The translations under genes were made by a program, and so were the position numbers. Source: Rhopalosiphum padi (lineage: Eukaryota; Arthropoda; Insecta; Hemiptera; Aphididae). Taken from it: a DNA stretch of 64,000 nucleotides. The notes below the pieces were generated by a model, which was not told the DNA's origin, did no database searches, and saw nothing but the letters and a program-made list of their open reading frames with translations. Positions within the stretch are counted from its first letter, which is position 1, and the number at the start of each line of letters is the position of its first letter. Shown one piece after another: positions 1 to 9,024 of the stretch. Where the stretch lies: assembly GCF_020882245.1 (NCBI RefSeq), contig NW_026869996.1, forward strand, positions 12,500,691 to 12,564,690. The letters run 5' to 3'.

Positions 1-1824
1 CCGGATAAACAATTATGTTAGTAGGAACAGTTTTTTCAGATGTTTTTCCAAACAGAATAATCTCCTTATTGGCCTGGATACATGTATACTTCAGTTACTG
101 TATCTTGCTAACTATAATTAGGAAAAAAAAATTATATTAACTAAATAATTTTGAAAATTGTTTCAATAGCTCAATATTATAATGAAATTTAATGTAAAAT
201 AGAAACCAATCTTTAATCAATATTATTATAGCAAACTGCAAACATCTTTGTGTTATAGTTATGTACCTAAAGTATATATACTTATATTATTTATTATTAT
301 CTATACTTGATATAGAAAAGTAAAAAAATAACAATATAGATATATACAACCTTTTTATTATAAAATAGTAATTCTATCACCATTTACTACTACTATAAAA
401 TTGATCAGCCAACAATTACAAAATCACAGGTATCAACCAACACCTGACTACAACTTTATAAGATAAATAATTATCTTGTCAGTGTATCTCTTAAGTTGTT
501 TCAGATATGCTAATAGGTAATAAACCTTAAATGAGTACTACATTATAGGAACATTAGGAACACTATACAGAACTTACATGATTTAAGTTATGAAGATTTG
601 AATATGAATGTTGTAGATAGCATGAATTTAACTTGTTTTTTGCAATGGTTTCAATTATTTATCGATACATTGTACCTAGAAAGTAAAAATAATTATACTG
701 TTATACTGTTAATTAAATCTACATATTATGCAAACCGGTTGTTTCCAATGACTATAAGAATGACTGATGAAGACCACATCTAAAGAGAACTGTTTAAATC
801 TGTAATTTGTATACTCTACAGGGTAAAGAACATATTATTTAATTATACAAAAACTAATTACTTAGAACGTAAATACTAAAAAGTAAAATTAAAAAAATAC
901 AAATTATCAAATTAACATATAATTATTATTTACGTAAAAATTGAACATAACCGCAATTGTTTATGAGACATTCGAAGTGGTAACCTTATAAAACTAAAAC
1001 CATGGTTATACTAATTAATAATTCATTATCTTAATGTATAATATATGATAATATTGATAAAGCTAATTTTGTATTGTTTTTTGGCTTTTTTATGCTTTTT
1101 GAAAGTTATCTATTTAACTACTGAAAAATTCATTACACTGACCATTTAAATGGAATCTGCATAAAATTCTCTATCGATAAACTTTAGATTTCACCATTTA
1201 TCATTCTTCTATGTGGGATTAACCTCATCTACAAACGAACAATGACAAATTTTTGAATAGAAAACATAATATTACACTTGTCATTTTGTAATTTACTATA
1301 CCTATTGTTCAGCGTTAATACATTTTGAGACTTGTCATATTATTATTATACATTCACAACAATATACATTTAATTATAAGCATTTTTTAGGAGTATATAT
1401 CGTTAATTTTGATGATTGAAATTCAAAGTTCATCAGTTATATGAACAATTATTGATACCTAGGTACCTAGTTGATATATAACACTGTTATATCCCGTTCC
1501 AGTCAGATCTTGTACGGTTGTTTAATTTATTGTTTGGTACCTAGTCGGTTCTTCTTAAGGAATGAAAATCAAATATCAACACAATTTTGGTTGATGAATT
1601 TAATTTATTGATTGCGAGTCGAATACTGAATAGTTAATTAAGTTTTACTTAATGAAGGATCATAAAATATAGTATTAGAGTAAAACGACTTATTAAAAAT
1701 TGTATGGCTTACGATCGAGTGATCGACTGACTGCGTCGTACATTTTAAAAATGATGGTCGTATCTCATATATACAACGAAATTGCTTATATAAACGAGGG
1801 GTATAAACATTAAATAAATGTATT
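1..1824. other. AT-rich intergenic DNA, no gene seen
   Basis: This is host sequence to the left of the Polinton. It is strongly AT-rich and has stops in all frames; the only ORF of note (598-783) has a random-looking composition and no recognisable motif. I see no tRNA, no clear transposon ends and no convincing exon. Confidence 0.6.
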
Positions 1825-2915
1825 ATCGATGTGATTTGATGAAAAATTACTTCTAAATAAATTATTTTTTATGCTGATGGCGTAATTGCCAAACGTTGAA
1901 ACGCGAACAAACCTAAAACGAGTAAAAAGTTCAAAAAAAGTTCTAAAATATAATTCGTTAAATCGATATACGGGGGTATACCACAAAGAAACGTATGTGT
2001 ATACAAAAAAACAAGTGATTCGATTTTCAACTATTTTCGCACTCCGATTACGGGGTAAATAATGATCCTAGGCATTTTGACCATAGAACCTTATAACTCG
2101 TCATGGCATTTATAAGTCAGCACTCAAATTTCAAAAAGATTGAACAAAAACTCAATTTCAAAAAATTCAGAAAATACGTAAAATCTATAAGTACCAAAAA
2201 AGAAAAAGAAAATCATAACTTCCCAACAAAACGTCCGATTTCTTTGGTTTTGGTACCGTTCGATTTTTGACAAAAATTTTTTAACGGTGCGTAGAAAAAA
2301 ATTGCTCTAACCACCCAAAGTCTAAGTGTTTCTTACAGTTTCGACACAAGACGCCGATTTTGATCACCGATCTACAAAAAATCGAACCTGCGAATTTCAG
2401 AAACGTGGAACAAAAAAATAAACATTTTTCAAAATATTCATGAGGGGGGGCATAGGACCCTCCGACCACCGAAAGATTTTATGTAAAATAACTTAAAACA
2501 AAACTTTTGGTGAAGAAACTATGCCCCTACATCGAAACCCGGCCGAGTAACACTCGACTAAAAAACTCAAATTTCGGAATTCCAAAGCCCCAAAGTGGGG
2601 TAAAAACGGCTTTTACGTTCTCGACAAAAGATATCACTTTTAATCAGAATCCTCAAAAATACCAGAATATTGAGTTTCAGACACGTAGAACGACCACTAA
2701 GGTTTTTCAAAAATATATTTTTTTTGGGGGGGGGGTTAAAGGTACCCCAACTACACGGTAATTTTTAGAGAGGCCTAACCATTGTTTAGGATCGTAACTT
2801 TTATAGCTGTAGAGACAATAGTTTTTTCGTAAGAATTTTTCAAAATTATAATATATCATATCATTGCCGCATGATTCTCGATATGATTTGATGAAAAACT
2901 ATTTCTAAATAATAT
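1825..2915. repeat. Unclassified old repeat segment bounded by a short direct repeat
   Basis: The segment is richer in GC than its surroundings and has G runs at about 2443 and 2727. It contains at least two diverged parallel stretches, near 2340-2460 and 2640-2760. Each reads as a TTTCAGA-CACGT/ACGTGGA-like block followed by TTTTTCAAAATAT and a G run, so it looks like two or more degenerate tandem units of about 300 bp. A stretch of about 35 bp around TGATTTGATGAAAAA occurs at about 1832 and again at about 2883 in the same orientation, flanking the segment. No transposase or reverse transcriptase ORF is present. It could be a decayed non-autonomous element or an old satellite fragment. Confidence 0.4.
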
Positions 2916-4491
2916 GTATACTTACCTAGTGTTTTACTAAATATGAATGCCTTCCTAAAATTTAACAATTTAATGCAAGTATACAGTACTAATAAGTAAT
3001 AATAGTACTCATAGATAATGATGAAACACAGTACGAAATTAAGAATATTTACGCTTTTGAAAAGGTGTTTAAGGTCTACCTTTTGTAATTGTACGTATAA
3101 TAAGTAATGTAGTTTTTTTATTTACATAGAATATTATATGACTTTGACGTTTGCGAATATACCGTATTTCTTACAAATTGTACCAAGTCGTAATTTTTCA
3201 TAATTTTTTTGTTGCTTTTGGTAATTAAAATGTAGAAGATTCAGTATTATTATACCGTTTAGGGTAATGTTAAACTTTTATAACTGAAAAATATAATTAT
3301 TTACTTTGAAACCAGATTCATTAAAGAAATTGACTTAAGTACCTAATGTTGAATATTACGCAGACTTGCATTAAGTAAATAAAATAAATATTTAAAAAGT
3401 TTTATGTTATACAACATAACTTTTCTAAAACTTCGCATTTTACAACTCGTTATTTTAACACATGATATAATATGTTGTTATTATGATATTCATCCATAGA
3501 TTTTGAGATTCAACTTGAAGTACTAACTTTTTAATATTATAGTTCATAGTTGTATCGTTTCGAAATCTTCGAGGTTCAATGCAGTGACACCTTGAGATCA
3601 AATTTTTGTTCTAAAAATGTTGAATTTTAATTTTAAAATTAAGAAATTGCTAAAACCAAATTTCCCGCCAATTTCTTTTTTTGAAAACTTTAAATTTAAA
3701 TCACCACTTACCGTCTAAACAATTGAGTTGAAAAACCTTTACTATTTGGAAGATTATCTAGGGACGCATCTGCGTCGATCCTTGAAGATTTTATCTAGAT
3801 GGGGCCAGTATTAAAGGGTTTAGTTTTGGAGTTAGATTTTTGAAAACGTAATAATAAATTGAATTTTTTGACAAAAATTCATAAAAAAATCAGAATTTGG
3901 ACAGTTATATAATTATAAATGAGTCGACAGTTTTTAAATATTATGCAATAGTTTATGAGGAAAATAGAAAATAGCGAAAATATTGAATGCGCGGTAGGGT
4001 TGCCTATACAAAATACCTTCAAATCTGTATGCCAAATTAATAAAATACATAATGCGTTCACTATTTGAGGTGTACTGTATGACAAAATAATTTATAAAAT
4101 AAATTGTATCATAGAGATAGAATAATAGAAGAATCAACCGACCAACCAATATTTTATTTTTAAAAAATAATTATAATGTATAGAACTTGCCTATATAAAC
4201 CCCTTCTACTGATGAAAGAAATAAGGATCTGACAGCCTGGCTATAACTAATATTATTGAAATATAAACAAAACACAGATCACAAATGTCCATAAAACTTT
4301 TTTTTGTTGTGTAAAAAAGCTTAAAAATGTAATATAAGGATAATCATAATTCATAAGTCTTGATTTGTTTTTATAAGTATTATAAGTTTATACCTTGACA
4401 TTTATCTATCAAATTGCAAAAAAAGAACAAACTTTTTCGTAGTTAAAAGTTGTCTTTCTTCTATTTTTAAGTTTTGGAAATTGTATACATG
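2916..4491. other. AT-rich intergenic DNA, no gene seen
   Basis: This is AT-rich host DNA up to the Polinton insertion site. A patch at about 3590-3880 is less AT-rich and may be another decayed repeat. The two overlapping short ORFs at 3879-4149 run on the minus strand in different frames and look like chance. No RNA gene or promoter stands out. Confidence 0.55.
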
Positions 4492-4497
4492 ATTCTT
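4492..4497. repeat. Left target site duplication of the Polinton
   Basis: The 6-bp sequence ATTCTT directly precedes the first base of the left TIR and is repeated exactly after the right TIR (22063-22068). Six base pairs is the duplication length expected for Polinton integration. This fixes the element boundaries. Confidence 0.93.
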
Positions 4498-4950
4498 AGT
4501 AGTATGTATTTGTATGTTCTGAGCACTTTTGGGCAGGGAGATTTTAAAAGTTTAAGGGGGACTTTCCCCCTCAAGCCATTTTTTTTTTCCCTGTAACACG
4601 AAAAACACTGTTTTTTCAAAAACCATAATGTATGTTCTGAGCACTTTTGGGCAGGGAGATTTTAAAAGTTTAAGGGGGACTATCCGCCTCAAGCCATTTT
4701 TTTTTTCCCTGTAACACGAAAAACACTGTTTTTTCAAAAACCATAATGTATGTTCTGAGCACTTTTGGGCAGGGAGATTTTAAAAAATCAAGCGGGACTA
4801 TCCGCCTCAAGCCATTTTTTTTTTCCCTGTAACACGAAAAAACACTGTTTTTTCAAAAACCATAATGTATGTTCTGAGCACTTTTAGGCAGGGAGATTTT
4901 AAAAAATCAAGCGGGACTATCCGCCTCAAGCCATTTTTTTTTTCCCTGTA
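4498..4950 (+). repeat. Left terminal inverted repeat of the Polinton
   Basis: The 453-bp left TIR matches the reverse complement of 21612-22062 almost base for base, apart from the length of T/A runs. Both begin AGTAGTATGTATTTG, and homology stops after CCCTGTA at the inner edge. Most of the TIR consists of about 118-bp tandem units. Such ends presumably serve as the protein-primed replication origin and as integrase substrate; that role comes from knowledge of the class and is not visible here. Confidence 0.93.
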
Positions 4951-4964
4951 ACACGAAAAAACAC
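4511..4964 (+). repeat. Four tandem ~118-bp units inside the left TIR
   Basis: Units start at 4511, 4629, 4747 and 4866 (the last is truncated at about 4964), each opening with TGTATGTTCTGAGCACTTTT. They differ by diagnostic variants. Unit 1 has GGGGGACTTTCCCCC. Unit 2 has GGGGGACTATCCGCC. Units 3 and 4 have AAATCAAGCGGGACTATCCGCC, and unit 4 alone has TTTTAGGCAG instead of TTTTGGGCAG. The GGGACTTTCC-like core is palindromic in character. The mirrored right TIR carries the same four variants in the same order from the outside in. Confidence 0.9.
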
Positions 4965-5107
4965 ATCTAGAATTGATTTTTACACACTTTTTTTTAAAAA
5001 ATAATTGTTTTTTTTATTGAATAAGAACACTGTTTGATTAAAATAAAAAAAATAATTTAATAATATGTTTTTTCATCAAATATTATACATCCTTAATTCT
5101 AAATTAT

Positions 5108-6316
5108 TTATACTAGTTTTCTTACTTCTCTAGTGAAAGGTACATATTCTACAATACGATCATGAATTAATAAACAATAAGCAGTTACACCTGTAAGAGG
5201 TTCTGATGATTCAATTTCTAGTTGAACATCTACTGATGAAGCTGTTGCTGAATCATTCTGTTTCGAAGTATCGATAACTACAATTGGAGCGTTTGTTAGA
5301 AAAGTAGAAGGACTTAATATTGGGTTCCGAATATTTTTTTCGTAGTATGATTCTTGAAATGATGTATACATATCATATAATAAGGTAAAATTATTTTTAG
5401 AAAAATCTAAATTTAAGTTATCATACGGATAAGCTATTGAGTTTAATAAAACTTTTACATTTGTTAGATTACAATGATCAAATACACTACAATCTTTTTC
5501 TATTGAATTTTTACGCCCCTTTTGTAACCCAATTATTATGAAACGAGGTTTTTCTAATTTCGAAGCAGTTTTCAGGTTCCATACAACTTTTTTAGTGGTC
5601 CCGAGTTCAGGATATTCAAAGGTTTCAAAAGATCTGAACGGGATAAACAAACTTTTTTCTTTTTCTATAAGTTTTAATAATTTCAACCTTTCTTCATCAT
5701 CAACAGTGATATGTGGTACCTTCCAAACAATTTTATTCAAAACAACTTTTCCAGAAGTAGCACTTCCACTAGTTTTTACGTTTAGCACATTTAAATCACT
5801 ATGACTTCGAGTTAATATTAGTTCTAATCTAGAATTAACTAATATTTTTTTAAAGTCTTCAAATATACCTAACCAATATTTCAGCGGAATGCAGGCACTA
5901 AATTCACCATTAACATTTACAGGGTTTGTATTATTTTTAAAAATCCAACCCGCATTTTCATAACAATTAAAGTTATCTGGCGTACCTGATAGATAACCTT
6001 TCAATGAGCTTGTAATACCAAGTGCACGTGTGCTATCTACTTCTATCCCATTGATTTCAAGTCGTATTTGTTCAAAAAGATAGGAAAAACCATTATTAGA
6101 AAGTTTTACTTTTGTAGCATCTGATATTGAACCTTCTATAAATATAAAACTTTCATGCAGATACGGATAAACATCTGTTTGCTGGATTGATATACGTATT
6201 TCATCATTATTATTAAATGAAGTTGTATACGGTGTATATGAATGATATTCAATTTTCGTAATTTTAGAATCCGTTTCGAACCGTGAACTTATATCCAAAA
6301 TATCACTTTCAGGCAT
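5108..6316 (-). CDS. Major capsid protein, double jelly-roll (hexon-like)
   Basis: This 402-residue protein is the probable major capsid protein. Its N-terminal part carries the pattern I associate with insect Polinton capsids: a conserved HESFIFIEG stretch at about residues 54-62, then an LSNNGFSYLFEQIRLEING block at about 72-90, followed by the Gly-Ile-Thr-Ser-Ser-Leu-Lys-Gly-Tyr segment. The body is beta-rich, with no membrane helix or signal peptide, as expected for an icosahedral capsid subunit assembled in the nucleus or cytoplasm. It is the last gene of the leftward virion block. Its start codon lies inside the end of the small basic gene upstream (8-bp overlap). The ORF is intact. Assignment is by family pattern and gene order; a structure prediction would be decisive. 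Confidence 0.85.
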   Translation of the reverse strand: MPESDILDISSRFETDSKITKIEYHSYTPYTTSFNNNDEIRISIQQTDVYPYLHESFIFIEGSISDATKVKLSNNGFSYLFEQIRLEINGIEVDSTRALGITSSLKGYLSGTPDNFNCYENAGWIFKNNTNPVNVNGEFSACIPLKYWLGIFEDFKKILVNSRLELILTRSHSDLNVLNVKTSGSATSGKVVLNKIVWKVPHITVDDEERLKLLKLIEKEKSLFIPFRSFETFEYPELGTTKKVVWNLKTASKLEKPRFIIIGLQKGRKNSIEKDCSVFDHCNLTNVKVLLNSIAYPYDNLNLDFSKNNFTLLYDMYTSFQESYYEKNIRNPILSPSTFLTNAPIVVIDTSKQNDSATASSVDVQLEIESSEPLTGVTAYCLLIHDRIVEYVPFTREVRKLV

Positions 6317-6467
6317 TATGATTTAGTTTATAACCAAGAGCCTTTAAAATTTTTTTATTTTTCACCGTTAATTTTTTTACTTTAGTCGGTGTTATCGGTA
6401 ACACTTTAGTTGTGTGACTAGCTCGATTAACGTGAAGTAATGGGTTTATATTGAATTTTAATCCCAT
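6309..6467 (-). CDS. Small basic Polinton protein between penton and capsid genes
   Basis: This is a 52-residue lysine-rich protein. I start it at the ATG at 6467-6465 rather than the upstream in-frame ATG at 6500, because that places it one base after the penton stop (6469) and removes a 32-bp overlap. The C-terminal half reads LTVKNKKILKALGYKL, a short Leu-Thr-x-x-Asn-x-x-(F/I)-Leu-Lys-(S/A)-Leu-Gly motif that I have seen next to capsid genes of other Polintons. Its stop overlaps the capsid start by 8 bp. The position suggests a minor virion or capsid-assembly component; the function is unknown. Confidence 0.7.
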   Translation of the reverse strand: MGLKFNINPLLHVNRASHTTKVLPITPTKVKKLTVKNKKILKALGYKLNHNA

Positions 6468-6468
6468 C

Positions 6469-7212
6469 TTAAGAACCGTAACGTTTAATATGTAACACAA
6501 CTGTTAATGTCTCACCAAAATTTTCGATTTGATTAAAATCCTGATCAACTAATTGTACAGTTATTGAATCAATATTTATTTTATTTAATTTATAATATAT
6601 TAAATTTGGCGGTGATTGAACAACTTTTGTCCCAGTCTTTTCACTCGGAAAAAACTCGTAAATCGTATGACTTTGAAGGTGATTGTTGAATGATCCTTGA
6701 GCTATATTACACATCACTTTTATAGAATTAATTGTGTTTAAATTTACAGCTTTTTCCGATCGATGAGTTACATACTCCGGAGGATAGTCTCGTTTTTCAA
6801 ATCCTAATATGGGTGCTATCCCATTAATCATATTAAACATAATTATACCATTACATTGTATGTATGATCTAAAATCATTATGGTCAACTGAAATATCGAA
6901 TGTTATTTTTGTACCATTTTCTTCATTGTAAGAATTTATTTGCTTCTTAATTTGACGGTTAATATCTACAATTTCGTAACATCCCGTTTTTAATGCAATA
7001 TAACATATATTTTCATTATTATTATTATTATACTCGTCTATTACTTGTATTGCAAATTTGTTATTAGAAGAATTTATGTTTGGAAACGAATTGAACGTTT
7101 GTAAACATAACAAAGCTATTTCAGAGTCTTCGTACACGTTTAGAGACGGGAAATAATTTGAAGATAGTGTGGTTTCATTCCCAGTTAAACTTAATGTGAT
7201 TGATTCATACAT
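6469..7212 (-). CDS. Penton / minor capsid protein (single jelly-roll), intact copy
   Basis: This 247-residue protein is the probable penton (vertex) protein. It opens MYESITLSLTGNETTLSSNYFP, followed by a beta-rich N-terminal region ending near the ILGFEKRDYP segment (about residues 135-145). A C-terminal beta domain ends in LTVVLHIKRYGS. That final motif and the YESI start are shared with the damaged paralogue just upstream (7249-7994), which shows a tandem gene duplication. It lies between protease and capsid genes in a leftward block with almost no spacing. No signal peptide or membrane segment is seen. The penton role rests on family and gene-order knowledge; the two copies may form mixed vertices if both are made. 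Confidence 0.8.
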   Translation of the reverse strand: MYESITLSLTGNETTLSSNYFPSLNVYEDSEIALLCLQTFNSFPNINSSNNKFAIQVIDEYNNNNNENICYIALKTGCYEIVDINRQIKKQINSYNEENGTKITFDISVDHNDFRSYIQCNGIIMFNMINGIAPILGFEKRDYPPEYVTHRSEKAVNLNTINSIKVMCNIAQGSFNNHLQSHTIYEFFPSEKTGTKVVQSPPNLIYYKLNKINIDSITVQLVDQDFNQIENFGETLTVVLHIKRYGS

Positions 7213-7248
7213 ATTTATTTCTAGAAAAACTTTAAATTTAAATTAGTT

Positions 7249-7994
7249 TTAAGATCCATGACGTTTAATATGTAGAACAACTGTTAATGTCTCCTTGAAA
7301 TTATCAATCGGTTTATTGTTCTGATCAACTAATTGAATAGTTATTGAATCGATATTTATTTTGTTAAGTTTATAATATATAAGGTTTAGTGGTGATTGAG
7401 TCACTTTTGTTCCTGTTCTACCGGTCGGAAAAAACTCATAAATTGAATGACTTTGAAGATGATTGTTGAATGAACCTTGTGAAACATTACACAATACTTT
7501 TATACAATTAATTGTGTTCAAATTTACAGCTTTTTCTGATCGGTGAAGATCATCGCGTGAAAAATATTTTTTTTTTCAAACCCTAATACAGAGCCTATAC
7601 TGTTTGGAATATCAAAATATAGCCTTCCATCACATCTTATATGTGTTCTAAAATCTATATGATCCATAATCATACTGAATGATAAATATGTTCTCTTTAG
7701 TTTATTAAAGGTTAATAACTCTTTACCAATTTTATTGTTAATATCATCAATGTCATAATAACCTTCTTCAAATTCATATACAAATTTCGCATTTTCAATA
7801 AATCTATTATCTGTGTCTCCGATAACTTCTATTTCCAATCTGTTATTAGTTGAATTTATGTTCGGAAATGAATTAAACGTTTGTAAACATATCAAAGCTA
7901 TTTCCGAGTCCTCGTTGACGTTTAGAGATGGAAAATAATTTGCAGATAATGTAGTATCATTACCTGTCAAACTTAATGTGATTGATTCATACAT
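7249..7994 (-). pseudogene. Second penton gene copy, frameshifted
   Basis: This is a tandem paralogue of the penton gene at 6469-7212, similar over its whole length (746 versus 744 bp). The first part is open from 7994 down to a stop at 7524 (156 codons). The second part is open from 7521 to 7249 in another frame (90 codons). Homology to the intact copy is continuous through both parts, so the break is a single 1-base shift, best placed in the 10-T run at about 7567-7576, just after the conserved GFEKK segment. It may be a true mutation, a homopolymer sequencing error or a programmed frameshift. Its start overlaps the protease gene end by 22 bp, so it is the copy in the original gene position. 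Confidence 0.85.
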
Positions 7995-8344
7995 TGTAAA
8001 AAATCAAGACATAAATGTCCGCAATTAAATGTGTTATAATCTTGATAACTTGAATAGTTATATATAATTTTGTTTCCCTTAAAGTATTTTTGTAATTCAA
8101 TTGGTGGAGGTAAATCACCGAAGCTATCAAAATAAATAACTTTATCTTTATTTTTATAAAACGCTACCCAATGACTTCCATCACCTGAAGATACGTCTAA
8201 GTTTAATATACCACATTCAATCTGATGAGGTTTTTTAGGCAAGTCATCTCGTGAAAAGACGCCACGGAAATGATTGATATTAAACTTTGTAACATATTTT
8301 ATAATATCTCTAGATGTAAGTGGTCTGTTAGGTAACGTTTTCAT
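7973..8344 (-). CDS. Adenain-like cysteine protease (Ulp1/C5 type)
   Basis: This 123-residue protein has the catalytic layout of adenovirus-type maturation proteases: His58 in GSHWVAFYK, Asp73 in YFDSFG, a Gln at 101 in SSYQDYN, and Cys108 in NCGHLCLDFL. Enzymes of this family cleave capsid and core precursors during virion maturation. It is short for the fold but includes the whole catalytic core. The gene overlaps the PLA2 gene upstream by an ATGA (stop and start share bases at 8344-8346) and the penton copy downstream by 22 bp, in line with a single late transcription block. All four catalytic positions are intact, so activity is plausible. Confidence 0.88.
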   Translation of the reverse strand: MKTLPNRPLTSRDIIKYVTKFNINHFRGVFSRDDLPKKPHQIECGILNLDVSSGDGSHWVAFYKNKDKVIYFDSFGDLPPPIELQKYFKGNKIIYNYSSYQDYNTFNCGHLCLDFLQCMNQSH

Positions 8345-8976
8345 CAGTTTTTTTTTCTTGATCCTTTATTTTTTAATCCGTTACCTTTTTTTCTTTTTGA
8401 ATTTTGGATTGCATTATATACACTAGCACTTCCAGACATTAAACTACCAAGTGCTGATAATCCTGCGAAAATAGGTATTAAGGGAATTGCACCACCTGTC
8501 TGACCCGGTGCTAGAATCATTCTTTTACCTCTATAATTTTTCTTAACCTTTTTTTTTTTTATCGCAGCTCGTGTCCCATTTTTTATTTTATTAACACGTC
8601 CCCGTTTACCTTTACAGCCCATACCTATTTTTCTTTTAGCTTTCATTGTGTTAGCTACTGCGTACGCTACAATTTTCTCTTTTCTAGGTGTATCTTTTGC
8701 TTTAAATCTTTCCCAAGCACGGAGTTCTAACACCTTATCAGCGTTATGTCTATCTTCTAAATTTTTGCTAGTTTCATACACAATATCGTGATCACGACAT
8801 GCAGTATCCAATGGGTTTATTCCTTTATCGCCACGATCTAACCTCTTTTTTAATTTCGTACCAGGTCCACAATACTGATATTTTGGAACATGGGCTTCAA
8901 ACGGGAGACTATTTATAAGGAAATTTACGAAACCTTTGCCAGTCTTATCTGATTCCCACTTACGTGTTGAACGCAT
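8344..8976 (-). CDS. Virion protein with PLA2-like domain and pVI-like basic C-terminus
   Basis: This is a 210-residue, strongly basic protein. Residues 35-40 (YCGPGT) form a phospholipase A2-like calcium loop. They are followed by the PLDTACRDHDIVY active-site helix (His63-Asp64, Cys60) and an Asp at about 80, the layout of parvovirus VP1-type PLA2 domains. Residues about 105-160 are a Lys/Arg-rich stretch like a DNA-core protein. Residues about 161-190 form a Gly/Ala-rich hydrophobic segment (GGAIPLIPIFAGLSALGSLM) resembling the membrane-active part of adenovirus pVI/pX proteins, and the tail is basic. It heads the leftward virion block. The likely role is a minor virion component acting on membranes during entry, plus genome packing; this is inferred from the domains. 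Confidence 0.85.
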   Translation of the reverse strand: MRSTRKWESDKTGKGFVNFLINSLPFEAHVPKYQYCGPGTKLKKRLDRGDKGINPLDTACRDHDIVYETSKNLEDRHNADKVLELRAWERFKAKDTPRKEKIVAYAVANTMKAKRKIGMGCKGKRGRVNKIKNGTRAAIKKKKVKKNYRGKRMILAPGQTGGAIPLIPIFAGLSALGSLMSGSASVYNAIQNSKRKKGNGLKNKGSRKKN

Positions 8977-9024
8977 TATCTATAACTGATTATAATTTGA
9001 AAATTCTAGAGTATTTATAAGAAA
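8977..9024. promoter_or_regulatory. 48-bp divergent gap between virion block and ATPase
   Basis: Only 48 bp separate the start codons of the leftward PLA2 gene and the rightward ATPase gene, so both promoters must lie here or inside the coding regions. On the minus strand a TCAGT initiator-like sequence (within AATCAGTTATAG, about 8982-8993) lies just upstream of the PLA2 start. On the plus strand TATTTATAAG sits immediately before the ATPase ATG. No further elements can be defined. Confidence 0.45.

Noticed and set aside
2281..2761. Short ORFs 2281-2469 (minus) and 2507-2761 (plus)
   Set aside because: They lie within a degenerate repeat segment with homopolymer G runs. No conserved domain is seen, and their openness follows from the local GC shift.
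4552..4737. 61-codon ORF with a Cys-rich start, mirrored at 21823-22008 (and 21941-22237)
   Set aside because: It reads through the ~118-bp tandem units of both TIRs, so it repeats itself and is identical at both ends because the TIRs are. No start context or family supports it.
5538..5804. Plus-strand ORF of 88 codons
   Set aside because: It is an antisense shadow of the major capsid gene.
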